64,000 bases of DNA from the NCBI GenBank assembly GCA_022511465.1, contig JAFLRM010000001.1, positions 1 through 64,000 of the forward strand, given 5' to 3'. Each line of letters opens with the position of its first letter. The first letter of the stretch is position 1. The notes beneath the pieces were generated by a model. The model had not been told where the DNA came from. It was given only the letters and a program-made list of their open reading frames with translations, and ran no database searches. Origin of the DNA: Acetatifactor sp. (GTDB taxonomy: Bacteria > Bacillota > Clostridia > Lachnospirales > Lachnospiraceae). Below, piece by piece: positions 30,936-41,321 of this stretch. A program made the translations under genes and the position numbers.

Positions 30936-32309
30936 ATGAGAGTGCTATGGCTGTGCAATTTTATGTTGCCTATGATCGCAGAAAAATTTCATTTAGGTTA
31001 TACCAACAAAGAAGGCTGGGTCAGCGGATTAGCGTCCATGGTGTTAGAGCGCAAGGAGGAGAGCGGCATCGAGCTTGGGATTGCTTTTCCGGCACCGGAG
31101 GAACTCTGCGGTGGGAAGGGGCAGGAAATAGAGAATAACACATGTTCTTTTATGGCTTTTGGTTTCCTGGAGGACACCATGCACCCTCACTGTTACGACA
31201 CCGGTCTAGAGGAAAGACTCCGTTCTATTGTGGCTGAGTTTCAGCCGGACGTGATACACTGCTTTGGCACGGAATATCCCCATACGCTGGCTATGTGCAG
31301 GATATTTTCGCGGAAGGACAGGCTGCTTGTAGGGATACAGGGCTTGTGCGCCGTGTATGCAAACACCTATTTTGCAGACTTGCCTCAAAACGTGGTAAAG
31401 TCCACAACTCTGCGTGATATATTGAAGCGAGACAGGCTGCCCGGACAGCAGGCCAAATTTGAAAAAAGAGGTGCGATGGAGAGAGAGGCCCTTCAGATTG
31501 CAGGCAATATCACGGGACGCACGGATTGGGACAGACATTATGCCCATAACTGGAATCCCAATGCCAAGTATTATGTTATGAATGAGACTTTGCGGGAAAG
31601 CTTTTATCAAGGGGCATGGCGGGAGGAGGAATGCATTCCCCACTCCATTTTTGTCAGTCAGGGCGATTATCCCATCAAAGGGTTGCATTACCTGCTTTTG
31701 GCGCTGCCAAAGATCCGACAGAAATATCCCGATGCGCAGGTATTCGTGGCAGGAGATTGTATTGTGGGGAACGGGAGCTTTTGGAAAAGATGGAAGCTGT
31801 CGGCCTATGGTAAATATCTTCGGAAGCTGCTTGGGGAGGGCGGACTGTGGGCTCATGTCACCTTTTTGGGACGGTTGAACGCTCAGGAAATGAAAGAGCG
31901 CTATTTGAAGAGTCATCTCTTTGTCTGTTGCTCGACGATTGAAAACTCCCCTAATTCCCTGGGAGAGGCTATGGTGCTGGGGGTGCCCTGTGTCAGTGCG
32001 GATGTAGGCGGAATTCCAAGCCTGTTTACAGATGGGGAGGACGGTCTTTTGTATCAGGGCTACCGCAGCGAGAAAAATTCCTATGACCGTATCAGCGGTG
32101 ATCATAGGACGGAGGACGAGCGGCGGGAGGAAAACGCAAACGCGCTGGCTGACGCAGTGATCCGAATGTGGAGCGACCCTGACCAAATGCAAGCTTATTG
32201 TAAGCATGCGAGGGAACATGCCGCGAAAACCCATGACAGAGAGGAAAATTATAGAAGGCTGATTGAGATCTATGCAAGTATTGTGGAGCGAGCCTCAAGC
32301 AGCCGATAA
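30936..32309 (+). CDS. GT4 family glycosyltransferase
   Basis: VSQGDYPIKGLHYLLLALPKI...CCSTIENSPNSLGEAMVLGVPCVSADVGGIPSLFTDGEDGLLY. Confidence 0.9.
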   Translation: MRVLWLCNFMLPMIAEKFHLGYTNKEGWVSGLASMVLERKEESGIELGIAFPAPEELCGGKGQEIENNTCSFMAFGFLEDTMHPHCYDTGLEERLRSIVAEFQPDVIHCFGTEYPHTLAMCRIFSRKDRLLVGIQGLCAVYANTYFADLPQNVVKSTTLRDILKRDRLPGQQAKFEKRGAMEREALQIAGNITGRTDWDRHYAHNWNPNAKYYVMNETLRESFYQGAWREEECIPHSIFVSQGDYPIKGLHYLLLALPKIRQKYPDAQVFVAGDCIVGNGSFWKRWKLSAYGKYLRKLLGEGGLWAHVTFLGRLNAQEMKERYLKSHLFVCCSTIENSPNSLGEAMVLGVPCVSADVGGIPSLFTDGEDGLLYQGYRSEKNSYDRISGDHRTEDERREENANALADAVIRMWSDPDQMQAYCKHAREHAAKTHDREENYRRLIEIYASIVERASSSR

Positions 32310-32399
32310 TATGACGGGTGATATTGAAGTTTGGAGAAAAATCAATCGGAGATTAAGTTGCAGGAAATTATGCAGAAACAGGCAAAAAAAGTGATGTGT

Positions 32400-32439
32400 A
32401 TGTCAATAAATGCAAGATTATGTCAAAAAATGAAAGATA
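32400..32439 (+). repeat. Tandem 20-bp direct repeat (2 copies)
   Basis: atgtcaataaatgcaagatt followed directly by atgtcaaaaaatgaaagata; 17/20 identical by eye. Confidence 0.7.
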
Positions 32440-32467
32440 ATGGGGCAAATTATGTGGAAGGGCAGCT

Positions 32468-33697
32468 ATGAGAATTACATTCGTATCTAATTACATCAAT
32501 CATCATCAGATCCCTTTCTGTAATGCCATGAGTAAATTGGCAGCACAGGAAGGTGGCAGCTTTTTCTTTGTGCAGACAGAGCCCATGGAGCAGGAGCGCG
32601 TGCGTATGGGATGGCAGCTTCAGGAGTTGCCGGAATATGCGCATTGTTATTATGAGGAAGAAGCTTTTTGCAGACAGCTGGTTCTGGACAGTGATGTGGT
32701 ACTGTTTGGAGGCTGCGATGAGGAAGCTTATATTGCGGAGAGGTTGACACAGGGTAAGTTGGTGATCCGCTACAGCGAAAGACTTTACAAAACCGGTCAG
32801 TGGAAGGCGATTTCACCAAGAGGGCTTAAGAAAAAGTACCGTGATCACACCTGTTATCGGAAAGCACCGGTGTACTTACTGTGTGCCGGAGGGTATGTGC
32901 CGTCAGATTTCCATCTGGTGCACGCCTATCCGGGCAAGATGTTCTGCTGGGGATACTTCCCGGAGAAGAGGCGCTATGATATTGAGCAGTTGCTGAAGGA
33001 TAAGGGATATCGCGGAGGCACTGGATCTTCGGCCAAGATACCTTATCTTCTGTGGGCAGGGCGAATGATCGACTGGAAGCATCCGGAGCTTCCGCTTCAG
33101 ACGGCGGCCTATCTGAAAGGGCAGGGTCTTACCTTTCACATGGATGTGATTGGGGGCGGCGATATGGAGGAACAGATGCGGAGTCTTTTGCAGGAACTCG
33201 GCTTGGAAAAACAGGTGTCATTTTTAGGTTTCCGGACACCGCAACAAGTACGCGAACACATGGAGAGGGCAGACATCTACCTATTTACCAGTGACCGGCA
33301 GGAGGGCTGGGGAGCTGTGGCCAATGAGGCCATGAACAGTGGCTGTGCACTGGTGGCAGATCATATGATCGGAGCGGTGCCCTATCTTGTGCGGCACGGG
33401 GAAAACGGGCTGATCTATCGGGATGGGGACAAGGAGATGTTGTTTCGACAGGCGGCGGAGCTGGTGCGGGACGCGGACTTTCGCAAAAGGCTTGGGCGAG
33501 CTGCCTATGAGACCGTCACACAGCGGTGGAATGCGGAGTATGCCGCAGAGAAACTGATGGTGTTGTGCGACAGGCTGTTGAATGCCGATGCAGCGCGCTG
33601 GCGGTCAGAAGAGCCTCCGGCGGGGCCTCTTTCCCCCTGTGATCCGGCACCGGTGATAGCGGAGCGGAAAATGCTTCCTTGGCTGATAAGGAAATAG
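32468..33697 (+). CDS. GT4 family glycosyltransferase
   Basis: LWAGRMIDWKHPELPLQTAAYL...FTSDRQEGWGAVANEAMNSGCALVADHMIGAVPYLV. Confidence 0.9.
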   Translation: MRITFVSNYINHHQIPFCNAMSKLAAQEGGSFFFVQTEPMEQERVRMGWQLQELPEYAHCYYEEEAFCRQLVLDSDVVLFGGCDEEAYIAERLTQGKLVIRYSERLYKTGQWKAISPRGLKKKYRDHTCYRKAPVYLLCAGGYVPSDFHLVHAYPGKMFCWGYFPEKRRYDIEQLLKDKGYRGGTGSSAKIPYLLWAGRMIDWKHPELPLQTAAYLKGQGLTFHMDVIGGGDMEEQMRSLLQELGLEKQVSFLGFRTPQQVREHMERADIYLFTSDRQEGWGAVANEAMNSGCALVADHMIGAVPYLVRHGENGLIYRDGDKEMLFRQAAELVRDADFRKRLGRAAYETVTQRWNAEYAAEKLMVLCDRLLNADAARWRSEEPPAGPLSPCDPAPVIAERKMLPWLIRK

Positions 33698-33708
33698 GAG
33701 GTGCGTCC

Positions 33709-34701
33709 ATGGCCGAAAGACCATTGATCAGCGTGATCGTTCCGGTCTACAATATAATAGAGTATCTGCCCAGATGTGTGCACTCCATCACGGATCAGAC
33801 CTATGGGAATCTGGAGCTTTTGTTGGTAGATGACGGTTCCACGGACGGAACCGGTGAATTGTGCGACCGCTTGGCAGCGGAGGACGGGCGCATACGGGTC
33901 TTCCACAAGGAGAACGGTGGTTCCTCCTCAGCCCGAAACCTGGGAATCTCACAGGCAAAAGGTGAGTATCTGGGCTTTGTGGACAGCGATGACTATGTGG
34001 AGCCGGATATGTACGAGCGCCTGTATCAGGGAATTATTGAATTTGGGGTAAAGGCTGCACAGATTGGAAGAGATGAGATTGACGAACAAGGGCATCGGCT
34101 CCCCAATATTTGTGAGCCGCCGAAAGAGCCTGTCTGCTATGAGGACGGAGATTTTTTGAGGGAACTTCTGATGCACCGTGGTGACTGTTCTTTCTGTACA
34201 AAACTGTTGCGCAGAGAGCTATTTGCCGGGGAAAACTTTCCGGAGGGGAGGCTCAACGAGGATTTTTACCTGTTGGTGCGTATGCTGCCTCGGATTGGCA
34301 GACTGGTCTCTCTGCCGGAACAGGCTTATCATGTGTTTTATCGCATTGGCAGCAATTCCCGCAAGGCAGACAGGGAGAACTTTTCTCGAGTTTACGGAGA
34401 CAGCGTGGACAATGCGGATATGGTGGCAGCCATTGTGGACAGGGAGTATCCTGACTTGAGGACCGTGGCACTTCGATTTGGCGTATTCCAGCGGTTGGAA
34501 TACCTGTTGCACATCCCCATCAGCCGGATGCGGCGGGACAATACTCAGTACCGCGCTATTGTGAAGTGGCTTCGTCGGATGTGGACGCGCGGCATGACGA
34601 ACGCCCTTCTTACCGGCAAAAATAAGGCATATCATACTATTTTTGCCATAGCTCCGAGGGGCGCCAGAAAATTTCACCGATTTCTGCGGAAAAAAAGCTA
34701 A
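33709..34701 (+). CDS. GT2 family glycosyltransferase
   Basis: ISVIVPVYNIIEYLPRCVHSITDQTYGNLELLLVDDGSTDGTGELCD, FVDSDDYVEPDMYE. Confidence 0.95.
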   Translation: MAERPLISVIVPVYNIIEYLPRCVHSITDQTYGNLELLLVDDGSTDGTGELCDRLAAEDGRIRVFHKENGGSSSARNLGISQAKGEYLGFVDSDDYVEPDMYERLYQGIIEFGVKAAQIGRDEIDEQGHRLPNICEPPKEPVCYEDGDFLRELLMHRGDCSFCTKLLRRELFAGENFPEGRLNEDFYLLVRMLPRIGRLVSLPEQAYHVFYRIGSNSRKADRENFSRVYGDSVDNADMVAAIVDREYPDLRTVALRFGVFQRLEYLLHIPISRMRRDNTQYRAIVKWLRRMWTRGMTNALLTGKNKAYHTIFAIAPRGARKFHRFLRKKS

Positions 34702-34703
34702 TT

Positions 34704-34732
34704 TTGACATTACCCGGAGAATGGAGTACATT
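34704..34732 (+). promoter_or_regulatory. Candidate internal SigA-type promoter (TTGACA-17-TACATT)
   Basis: Perfect -35 TTGACA 34704-34709; TACATT 34727-34732. Confidence 0.5.
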
Positions 34733-34775
34733 TATAGTAATCATCATATAAAGTTGGGAAATTAGGATAAAATTT

Positions 34776-36656
34776 ATGAAAAAGTTGAATGAAGTGAGAG
34801 CGGGGCTCTTGAAAGTGCCCGTGACAAGGATCGCACTGTTGATCGTGGCGGATCTTTTTGCCATATTGTTGTCGGAAGTGCTGAGCCTGTACGTGAGATA
34901 TGATTTTAAGTTCATGGATGTAAGCCGGGAGTTTTGGGAGGCGATCCTGGTAATTTATCCTTTCAATGTGGTCCTCACGCTGATCATTTTTTATATTTTT
35001 AAGCTGTACAATAGTGTGTGGCGATATGCCTCCGACAAAGAGCTGGTAAACAACGGAATAGCGGTGTTTGTATGTGCCATAATACAACCGATCCTGTGCT
35101 GGATCGTGGGGATGAGGCTGCCTGCAAGCTTTCCTTTCGCTTACTGTTTCTTTTTGCTCTTGTTTACCTGTGGTGTGCGTTTCAGCTATCGTATTCTGCG
35201 GGTACTGCAGAACCGGCGTCTGATGCATAGCGGGAGAAATGAGCGTATCAATTGTATGATCATCGGTGCGGGAGCGGCAGGCAATGCGATCATCAAGGAG
35301 ATTGAAAGCAGTAATTACCTAAGTATGCAAGTGGCTTGTGTTATTGATGACAATCCGGGGTGTCATGGGAAGTATTTGAGGGGTGTGCCCATTGTGGGAG
35401 GACGTGACACGATTTCGGACAATGTGCAGAAATATGCTATTGATGAGATCATTATTGCCATCCCTTCAGCGAGCAGACAGGATCTGAAGCCCATCTTGGA
35501 AATCTGTAAAGAGACCGGATGCCGAATGCGGATCCTTCCGGGAATGTATCAGATCATCAATGGGGATGTGAACGTGTCACAGCTGCGAGATGTGCAAATT
35601 GAAGATCTGCTGGGCAGAGATCCTATTACTGTCAATGTGGATGAGATCATCGGCTATGTGAAAGGCAAAGTGATCCTGGTCACCGGAGGGGGCGGTTCCA
35701 TAGGAAGCGAGCTCTGCCGGCAGATTGCCGGACACGATCCGAAACAGCTGATCGTATTGGATATTTATGAAAATAATGCCTACGAGATCCAACAGGAATT
35801 GAAGAGGGACTTTCCGGAGCTGGATCTGGTAGTGCTCATTGGCTCTGTGCGCAATACGGCGAGAGTGGAGGAGGTTTTTAAGACTTATCGTCCGGAAATT
35901 GTGTATCATGCGGCGGCACACAAGCATGTACCTCTGATGGAGGACAGCCCCAATGAGGCAGTGAAGAACAATGTGTTTGGAACGCTTAAGGTGGCTGCCG
36001 CAGCGGACAGATATGGCACAAGGCGCTTTGTGATGATCTCCACGGACAAGGCGGTGAATCCCACCAATGTCATGGGAGCCAGCAAACGCATCTGCGAGAT
36101 GATCATCCAGAATCTGAATCGAAGATCGCGGACAGAATATGTGGCGGTGCGATTTGGAAATGTGCTGGGAAGCAACGGCAGTGTGATCCCTCTGTTTAAG
36201 AAGCAGATTGCACAGGGTGGCCCGGTGACGGTGACCAGCCCTGATATCATCCGTTATTTTATGACGATCCCGGAGGCAGTGTCCCTGGTGCTTCAAGCGG
36301 GAGCCTACGCAAAGGGTGGAGAAATCTTTGTGTTGGATATGGGTGAGCCTATGAAGATCGTGGATCTGGCCCAAAATTTGATCAAGCTGTCGGGGTATCG
36401 GGTGAATGAGGATATTAAGATTGAATTTATTGGTCTGCGGCCCGGGGAGAAGATGTATGAGGAGCTTCTGATGAATGAGGAGGGACTCAGGGAGACGGCT
36501 AATAAGATGATTTATATTGGAAAACCTATTGAGTACGATGAAGATGTGTTTGAGGAGCAGTTGGAGAGGCTGCGCCAGGTCTCTGCGGATGAAGGAGGGG
36601 ATGTCCGCGAGGTGATCAAGGAGATTGTGCCGACGTATCACTACGAGTCCGAGTGA
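34776..36656 (+). CDS. Nucleoside-diphosphate sugar 4,6-dehydratase (CapD/PglF/FlaA1-like) with N-terminal TM domain
   Basis: ILVTGGGGSIGSELCRQI, AAAHKHVPLMEDSPNEAVKNNVFGT, MISTDKAVNPTNVMGASKR; N-terminal TM helices. Confidence 0.95.
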   Translation: MKKLNEVRAGLLKVPVTRIALLIVADLFAILLSEVLSLYVRYDFKFMDVSREFWEAILVIYPFNVVLTLIIFYIFKLYNSVWRYASDKELVNNGIAVFVCAIIQPILCWIVGMRLPASFPFAYCFFLLLFTCGVRFSYRILRVLQNRRLMHSGRNERINCMIIGAGAAGNAIIKEIESSNYLSMQVACVIDDNPGCHGKYLRGVPIVGGRDTISDNVQKYAIDEIIIAIPSASRQDLKPILEICKETGCRMRILPGMYQIINGDVNVSQLRDVQIEDLLGRDPITVNVDEIIGYVKGKVILVTGGGGSIGSELCRQIAGHDPKQLIVLDIYENNAYEIQQELKRDFPELDLVVLIGSVRNTARVEEVFKTYRPEIVYHAAAHKHVPLMEDSPNEAVKNNVFGTLKVAAAADRYGTRRFVMISTDKAVNPTNVMGASKRICEMIIQNLNRRSRTEYVAVRFGNVLGSNGSVIPLFKKQIAQGGPVTVTSPDIIRYFMTIPEAVSLVLQAGAYAKGGEIFVLDMGEPMKIVDLAQNLIKLSGYRVNEDIKIEFIGLRPGEKMYEELLMNEEGLRETANKMIYIGKPIEYDEDVFEEQLERLRQVSADEGGDVREVIKEIVPTYHYESE

Positions 36657-36701
36657 CGGCACTAGGGGTAATAACATGCAGGTAGAGAGGATGGAAAGGA
36701 G

Positions 36702-37358
36702 ATGAGCTTATTGTATCCATATATTAAGAGAACCTTGGATTTCATAATGGCTCTTTTGGGATTGATCATCTTGTCTCCTGTTTTTTTGGTACTGATCATA
36801 GCGATCAAACTGGATTCTCCGGGCCCTGTTCTGTTTAGACAGAAGAGAATTGGGATCCATAAGTCACATTTTTCCATCCTGAAGTTTCGAACCATGAGGA
36901 CGGATACGCCCAAGGATATGCCGACGCACCTTTTGAAAGACCCGGATCAGTATATCACAAAGGTGGGAAAGTTTTTGAGAAAGACGAGTCTGGACGAGCT
37001 GCCGCAGATCGTCAATATCCTGAAAGGGGATATGGCGGTGGTGGGACCCAGGCCGGCGCTCTGGAATCAGGAGGATCTGATCGCGGAACGGGACAAGTAT
37101 GGTGCCAATGATGTGAGACCGGGTCTGACCGGGTGGGCACAGATCAATGGGCGCGATGAGCTGGAGATTCCCGTGAAAGCAAAGTTTGACGGAGAGTATG
37201 TGAAGCGGATGGGCCTTGGTATGGATTGCAGGTGTTTTTTTGGAACCTTCTTAAGTGTGCTCAGAGGTGACGGTGTCGTGGAGGGCGGTACCGGCGCCAT
37301 GGCGACGGGAATTATGGATGCAACAAGCAGGGCCAGCCGAGAAGAGGATATACAATAA
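36702..37358 (+). CDS. Sugar-phosphate transferase (PglC/WecA-independent PHPT family)
   Basis: KRTLDFIMALLGLIILSPVFLVLIIAIKLDSPGPVLFRQKRIG...FSILKFRTMRTD...RKTSLDELPQIVNILKGDMAVVGPRPAL. Confidence 0.95.
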   Translation: MSLLYPYIKRTLDFIMALLGLIILSPVFLVLIIAIKLDSPGPVLFRQKRIGIHKSHFSILKFRTMRTDTPKDMPTHLLKDPDQYITKVGKFLRKTSLDELPQIVNILKGDMAVVGPRPALWNQEDLIAERDKYGANDVRPGLTGWAQINGRDELEIPVKAKFDGEYVKRMGLGMDCRCFFGTFLSVLRGDGVVEGGTGAMATGIMDATSRASREEDIQ

Positions 37359-37400
37359 GGTAGTTTGGCGGAACAAGCATAAACAGTAAGGAAACAGGTT

Positions 37401-38318
37401 ATGGAACAGGCCGTAAGACGAATTTTGATAACCGGAGTAAACAGTTATGTCGGAAACAGTGTAGAAGCATATCTGAAAGAATATAACAGCGTGCAGGGCA
37501 GGGAATTGTATCGCGTGGGAAAGTGCTCCCTCAGAGAGAAGTCCTGGGAGCAGGAAAGCTGGAATGGCTACGATGCAGTGCTCCACATGGTGGGGATTGC
37601 CCACGCTGATATTGGGCATGTGTCCGAGGAAACGAAGAGGCGTTATTATGAGATCAATCGTGACCTGGCGGTGCGTGCGGCAGAGAAAGCGAAGCGCGAG
37701 GGTGTCAGGCAGTTTGTATATATGAGTAGTGTGATCGTGTACGGCGACAGCGCAACCGTGGGCAAAGGGAAGAAGATTACCGAAGAGACTGAGCCCTCCC
37801 CCGCAAACTTTTACGGGGACAGCAAGTGGCAGGCGGAGAAAGCACTGAAGAAGCTGGAGGATGCTTCCTTTGCCATTGCCATTGTGCGTGCCCCAATGAT
37901 CTATGGCAGGGGCAGTAAAGGAAATTTTCCACTGCTTGCAAAGCTGGCAGAGAAAACTCCCATTTTCCCGTCGATCAACAATGAAAGGAGCATGTTGTAC
38001 ATTGAGAATTTGGCAGAGTTTTTTCGTCTGCTGGTGGAGAGTGGCAGGGGAGGGGTATTCTTTCCGCAGAACCGGGAATATGTCACCACCTCGCAAATGG
38101 TGCAGATGATCGCCGCGGCGAAAGGACAACGGATCCGTCCGTGGCGCGTGATCAACCCGTTGGTAAAGCTGGCGGGCAAAATGCCCGGCAAAATAGGCGG
38201 CATGGTAAACAAAGCGTTCGGTTCCCTGACGATCGATCAGGAGTTGAGTGTCCGCGATATAGATGGATACCGGCGTTATTCTCTGGAAGAGAGCATAGGT
38301 AGAATTTATGAGAGTTAG
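37401..38318 (+). CDS. NAD-dependent epimerase/dehydratase (extended SDR)
   Basis: RILITGVNSYVGNSVEAYL Rossmann start, YMSSVIVYGDS, NFYGDSKWQAEKAL. Confidence 0.88.
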   Translation: MEQAVRRILITGVNSYVGNSVEAYLKEYNSVQGRELYRVGKCSLREKSWEQESWNGYDAVLHMVGIAHADIGHVSEETKRRYYEINRDLAVRAAEKAKREGVRQFVYMSSVIVYGDSATVGKGKKITEETEPSPANFYGDSKWQAEKALKKLEDASFAIAIVRAPMIYGRGSKGNFPLLAKLAEKTPIFPSINNERSMLYIENLAEFFRLLVESGRGGVFFPQNREYVTTSQMVQMIAAAKGQRIRPWRVINPLVKLAGKMPGKIGGMVNKAFGSLTIDQELSVRDIDGYRRYSLEESIGRIYES

Positions 38319-39057
38319 TATCATCACGGTGGCATACAACAGCGAGATGTCCATCGGACACACCATGGAGTCCGTTCTGGGTCAGACCTTCCCGGATGGC
38401 AGGGTGACACTGGAATACTTGATCATAGATGGGAAAAGCAAGGATCGCACCGTGGAAGTGGCGGAGAGCTACAGGGAGGCATTTGAGAAAAAAGGGATTA
38501 CCCTTCGCGTGTTCAGTGAACCGGATGAGGGGATCTACGACGCCATGAACAAAGGTATACGTCTGGCACAGGGCGAGATCATTGGAATATTAAACAGCGA
38601 TGACTGGTATGAGCCGGACACGGTGCAAGTCGTGGTGGAAACCTTTGAGCGGGAGGACTGCGACCTTTTGTACGCCGATATCCGCGTGCACAAGGTAAAC
38701 GGCAACACCTTTGTCAAGAAGGCGAGGAATCGCAACTTTGAGACCTCCAGAGACTGGAATCATCCCACCACCTTTGTGAGGGCAGAACTGTATAAGAAGT
38801 ACCCCTTCCGCGATCTGGGAATCCATGATGATTACGGTTTTTTCCTTCAGATGAAGAAGCAGAAGCGAAGGATTGTGATCGTGAACAAGGTGCTGGCCAA
38901 TTTCCGTATGGGGGGAGCCAGCAATCAAAAGAGCCTGAAGGCAGCCGTGAAACGCATTCAGGACCGTTACCACTATTGCTACCGCATCAATGGCTACAGC
39001 AGATGGTATCTGTTGGAATGTGTGGCGATCGAAGCGGCCAAGATGATCTTGGGATGA
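38308..39057 (+). CDS. GT2 family glycosyltransferase (WcaA-like)
   Basis: VSIITVAYNSEMSIGHTMESVLGQTF, YLIIDGKSKDRT, NSDDWYEPD. Confidence 0.93.
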   Translation: MRVSIITVAYNSEMSIGHTMESVLGQTFPDGRVTLEYLIIDGKSKDRTVEVAESYREAFEKKGITLRVFSEPDEGIYDAMNKGIRLAQGEIIGILNSDDWYEPDTVQVVVETFEREDCDLLYADIRVHKVNGNTFVKKARNRNFETSRDWNHPTTFVRAELYKKYPFRDLGIHDDYGFFLQMKKQKRRIVIVNKVLANFRMGGASNQKSLKAAVKRIQDRYHYCYRINGYSRWYLLECVAIEAAKMILG

Positions 39058-39090
39058 GCAGATATTACCAAAGATAGCACACCGAAAATA

Positions 39091-39099
39091 TGTTATGAT
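39091..39099 (+). promoter_or_regulatory. Candidate extended -10 promoter (TGTTATGAT)
   Basis: TGn-TATGAT, no good -35; followed by TGCGAGCTCGCA palindrome and a TGTCGAA hairpin. Confidence 0.35.
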
Positions 39100-39166
39100 A
39101 ACCGTGCGAGCTCGCAGACCATGTTGACGTGTCGAAGACACCACAGAAAGAGGAAATGAGGTGCTC

Positions 39167-41296
39167 ATGAAGCATTCCATAAAAAAAGTGAAAAAAATAT
39201 TAATTTATATTGTTTGTACTCTTGTCCTGACCGCATCGTTTGGCAGCGTGGAAGGAGCTTCTCGAAAAGCGCATGCGCTGACGGAAGAGGATGAAGCCTG
39301 GTATCAGGAGGCGAGAGCGGCACTTGCGGAGATCGTAGACGAACGTCCGATCATGGCGCTTGTATATCTGAGCGATGAATATCCCGTGCGTGTGGAACCT
39401 TCCTACGACAGTGAGACGATACTCACGGTCCCCAGCGGACAGTTGGTGACGATAGAGGATGCAGTCATCAGTGAGGATCATATGGCGTGGGAATATGTCA
39501 GCCTCTATTATGGGGATACGGAATATTGCGGATATGTTCCAAGAACAAATCTTGCCTGCTCCGATGAACGTTTTCTGGAGTGGGAGAGCAGCTATGGCAT
39601 GAATCCCATGGCGGCGGTTCCCATGATGATCGCGGAGGGGCCTACGCCTTATGCGGATATTAATCAGTTCCCAGCCAGTTATCAGGCGGCACTGGTGGAA
39701 TTGAAAAATCAATACCCCAGCTGGATATTCGTGCCGATGAACACCGGTCTGAACTGGAGCACGGTGATCAATAACGAGATCGGCGGAGGGAAGAGCCTGA
39801 TTTATAAAAATCAGCCGGACTATACCAAGGAAGGTCTGTATGACACGGGAAACTGGTACTATGCCTCCAGAGCTATACTGGAATATTATATGGATCCCCG
39901 CAACAGCCTGACATTGGACTCGATCTTTCAGTTTGAGCAGCTGACCTACAACGAAAGTTATCACACGGAAGCAGCTGTGGAGAGCTTTTTGAATAAAACT
40001 TTTATGAATAGTTCACAGAAAGCACCGGGAACAGTAATGACCTACGCTCATATCTTCTGGTCCATTGGTGCGGAGGAAGGTCGGAAAGTAAGCCCCTTCC
40101 ATTTGGCGGCCCGTGTCTATCAGGAGCAGGGACAGGGAGATTCCCCCTTGATCTCCGGAAATTATCCGGGATATGTGGGATACTATAACTATTTTAACGT
40201 GGGAGCCAGCGGTACCACTAACGAGCAGGTGATCGTAAGTGGTCTGCAGTATGCCAAAGACCACGGATGGGACAATGCCTACCATTCCATTCTTGGCGGT
40301 GCGGATGTGATCTCTGCCAACTATATCCGAAAGGGACAGGATACTCTGTACCTTCAAAAATTTAATGTCAATCCCACCGGTGGATATCCTCTGTATACGC
40401 ACCAATATATGCAGAACATTATGGCACCCACCACAGAGGGATCAAGCATTATGAAGCTGTATCAGGGAGCCAGCTCTCTGGACAATACCTTTGTGTTCAA
40501 GATTCCCGTGTTTAACAATATGCCGGGTTCGGCCAGCGCCAAACCCACTTCTTCCACCAATGTAGTGCTGCAGGTTCCTTCCGGATATGACACCACCGTA
40601 TATCTGGATGGCATGGCATACAGCGCGGTCAGCCGAAACGGCAGATATATTGTGACGGCACCACATGCCAATATGACCAATGCAGTAGTATACCGGTACG
40701 ATGCGAGCGGCGTGCCTGTGGGAATGTATGTGTGGACGCTGGAATATCAGAACGGCGCCTACAAAGTGACGGCACAGCCGCAGCTGACAGACCTTTTGAC
40801 CTATCACGGCTTTTCTATTCGCATTACGGGAAAATCGGGGATCCGCTATAAGACCGGAATTTCGGCCGATCTGAGGAATCAGCTGACCTCCTCCGGTGTA
40901 AACGGTTACACATTGAAGGAGTATGGAACGCTGGTAATGAACAATGCCAACCGGTCTTCCTATCCGATGATCTTAGGCGGAGAGAAGGTATCCAGCGGCA
41001 TGTCCTACGGTGTAAACGCAAACGGTGCATTGGAGGACAAGATTTATGAGACGGTGGGCGGCAGATATCGATTTACCTCTGTACTGGTGGGCCTGCCGGC
41101 CAGTCAGTACAAGGTGGAATATGCTTTTAGGGGATATGCAATTTTAGAGAAAAATGGCGTACAGACTGTGGTATACGGACCTGTGGTAGCAAGGAGCATC
41201 TACGCGCTTGCGGAGCAGGTGCTTAATATGGGACTCTATCCTTCCGATTCGGAAGCTGATGCGTTCCTTAGAACTTTGATCCGGGATGCGCAGTAA
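39167..41296 (+). CDS. Secreted endo-beta-N-acetylglucosaminidase-like cell-wall hydrolase with SH3-type domain
   Basis: Signal peptide; SH3-like region; YPSWIFVPMNTGLNWSTVINNEI and FHLAARVYQEQGQGDSPLISGNYPGYVGYYNYFNVGASG typical of Firmicute glucosaminidases. Confidence 0.85.
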   Translation: MKHSIKKVKKILIYIVCTLVLTASFGSVEGASRKAHALTEEDEAWYQEARAALAEIVDERPIMALVYLSDEYPVRVEPSYDSETILTVPSGQLVTIEDAVISEDHMAWEYVSLYYGDTEYCGYVPRTNLACSDERFLEWESSYGMNPMAAVPMMIAEGPTPYADINQFPASYQAALVELKNQYPSWIFVPMNTGLNWSTVINNEIGGGKSLIYKNQPDYTKEGLYDTGNWYYASRAILEYYMDPRNSLTLDSIFQFEQLTYNESYHTEAAVESFLNKTFMNSSQKAPGTVMTYAHIFWSIGAEEGRKVSPFHLAARVYQEQGQGDSPLISGNYPGYVGYYNYFNVGASGTTNEQVIVSGLQYAKDHGWDNAYHSILGGADVISANYIRKGQDTLYLQKFNVNPTGGYPLYTHQYMQNIMAPTTEGSSIMKLYQGASSLDNTFVFKIPVFNNMPGSASAKPTSSTNVVLQVPSGYDTTVYLDGMAYSAVSRNGRYIVTAPHANMTNAVVYRYDASGVPVGMYVWTLEYQNGAYKVTAQPQLTDLLTYHGFSIRITGKSGIRYKTGISADLRNQLTSSGVNGYTLKEYGTLVMNNANRSSYPMILGGEKVSSGMSYGVNANGALEDKIYETVGGRYRFTSVLVGLPASQYKVEYAFRGYAILEKNGVQTVVYGPVVARSIYALAEQVLNMGLYPSDSEADAFLRTLIRDAQ

Positions 41297-41321
41297 AATG
41301 ATCGCAAAAGTGAGGTAATCT

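Noticed and set aside
31206-38366. Long minus-strand ORFs (342, 366, 371 aa) opposite glycosyltransferase, dehydratase and epimerase genes
   Set aside because: Each lies fully antisense to a clear coding sequence and has non-protein-like composition.
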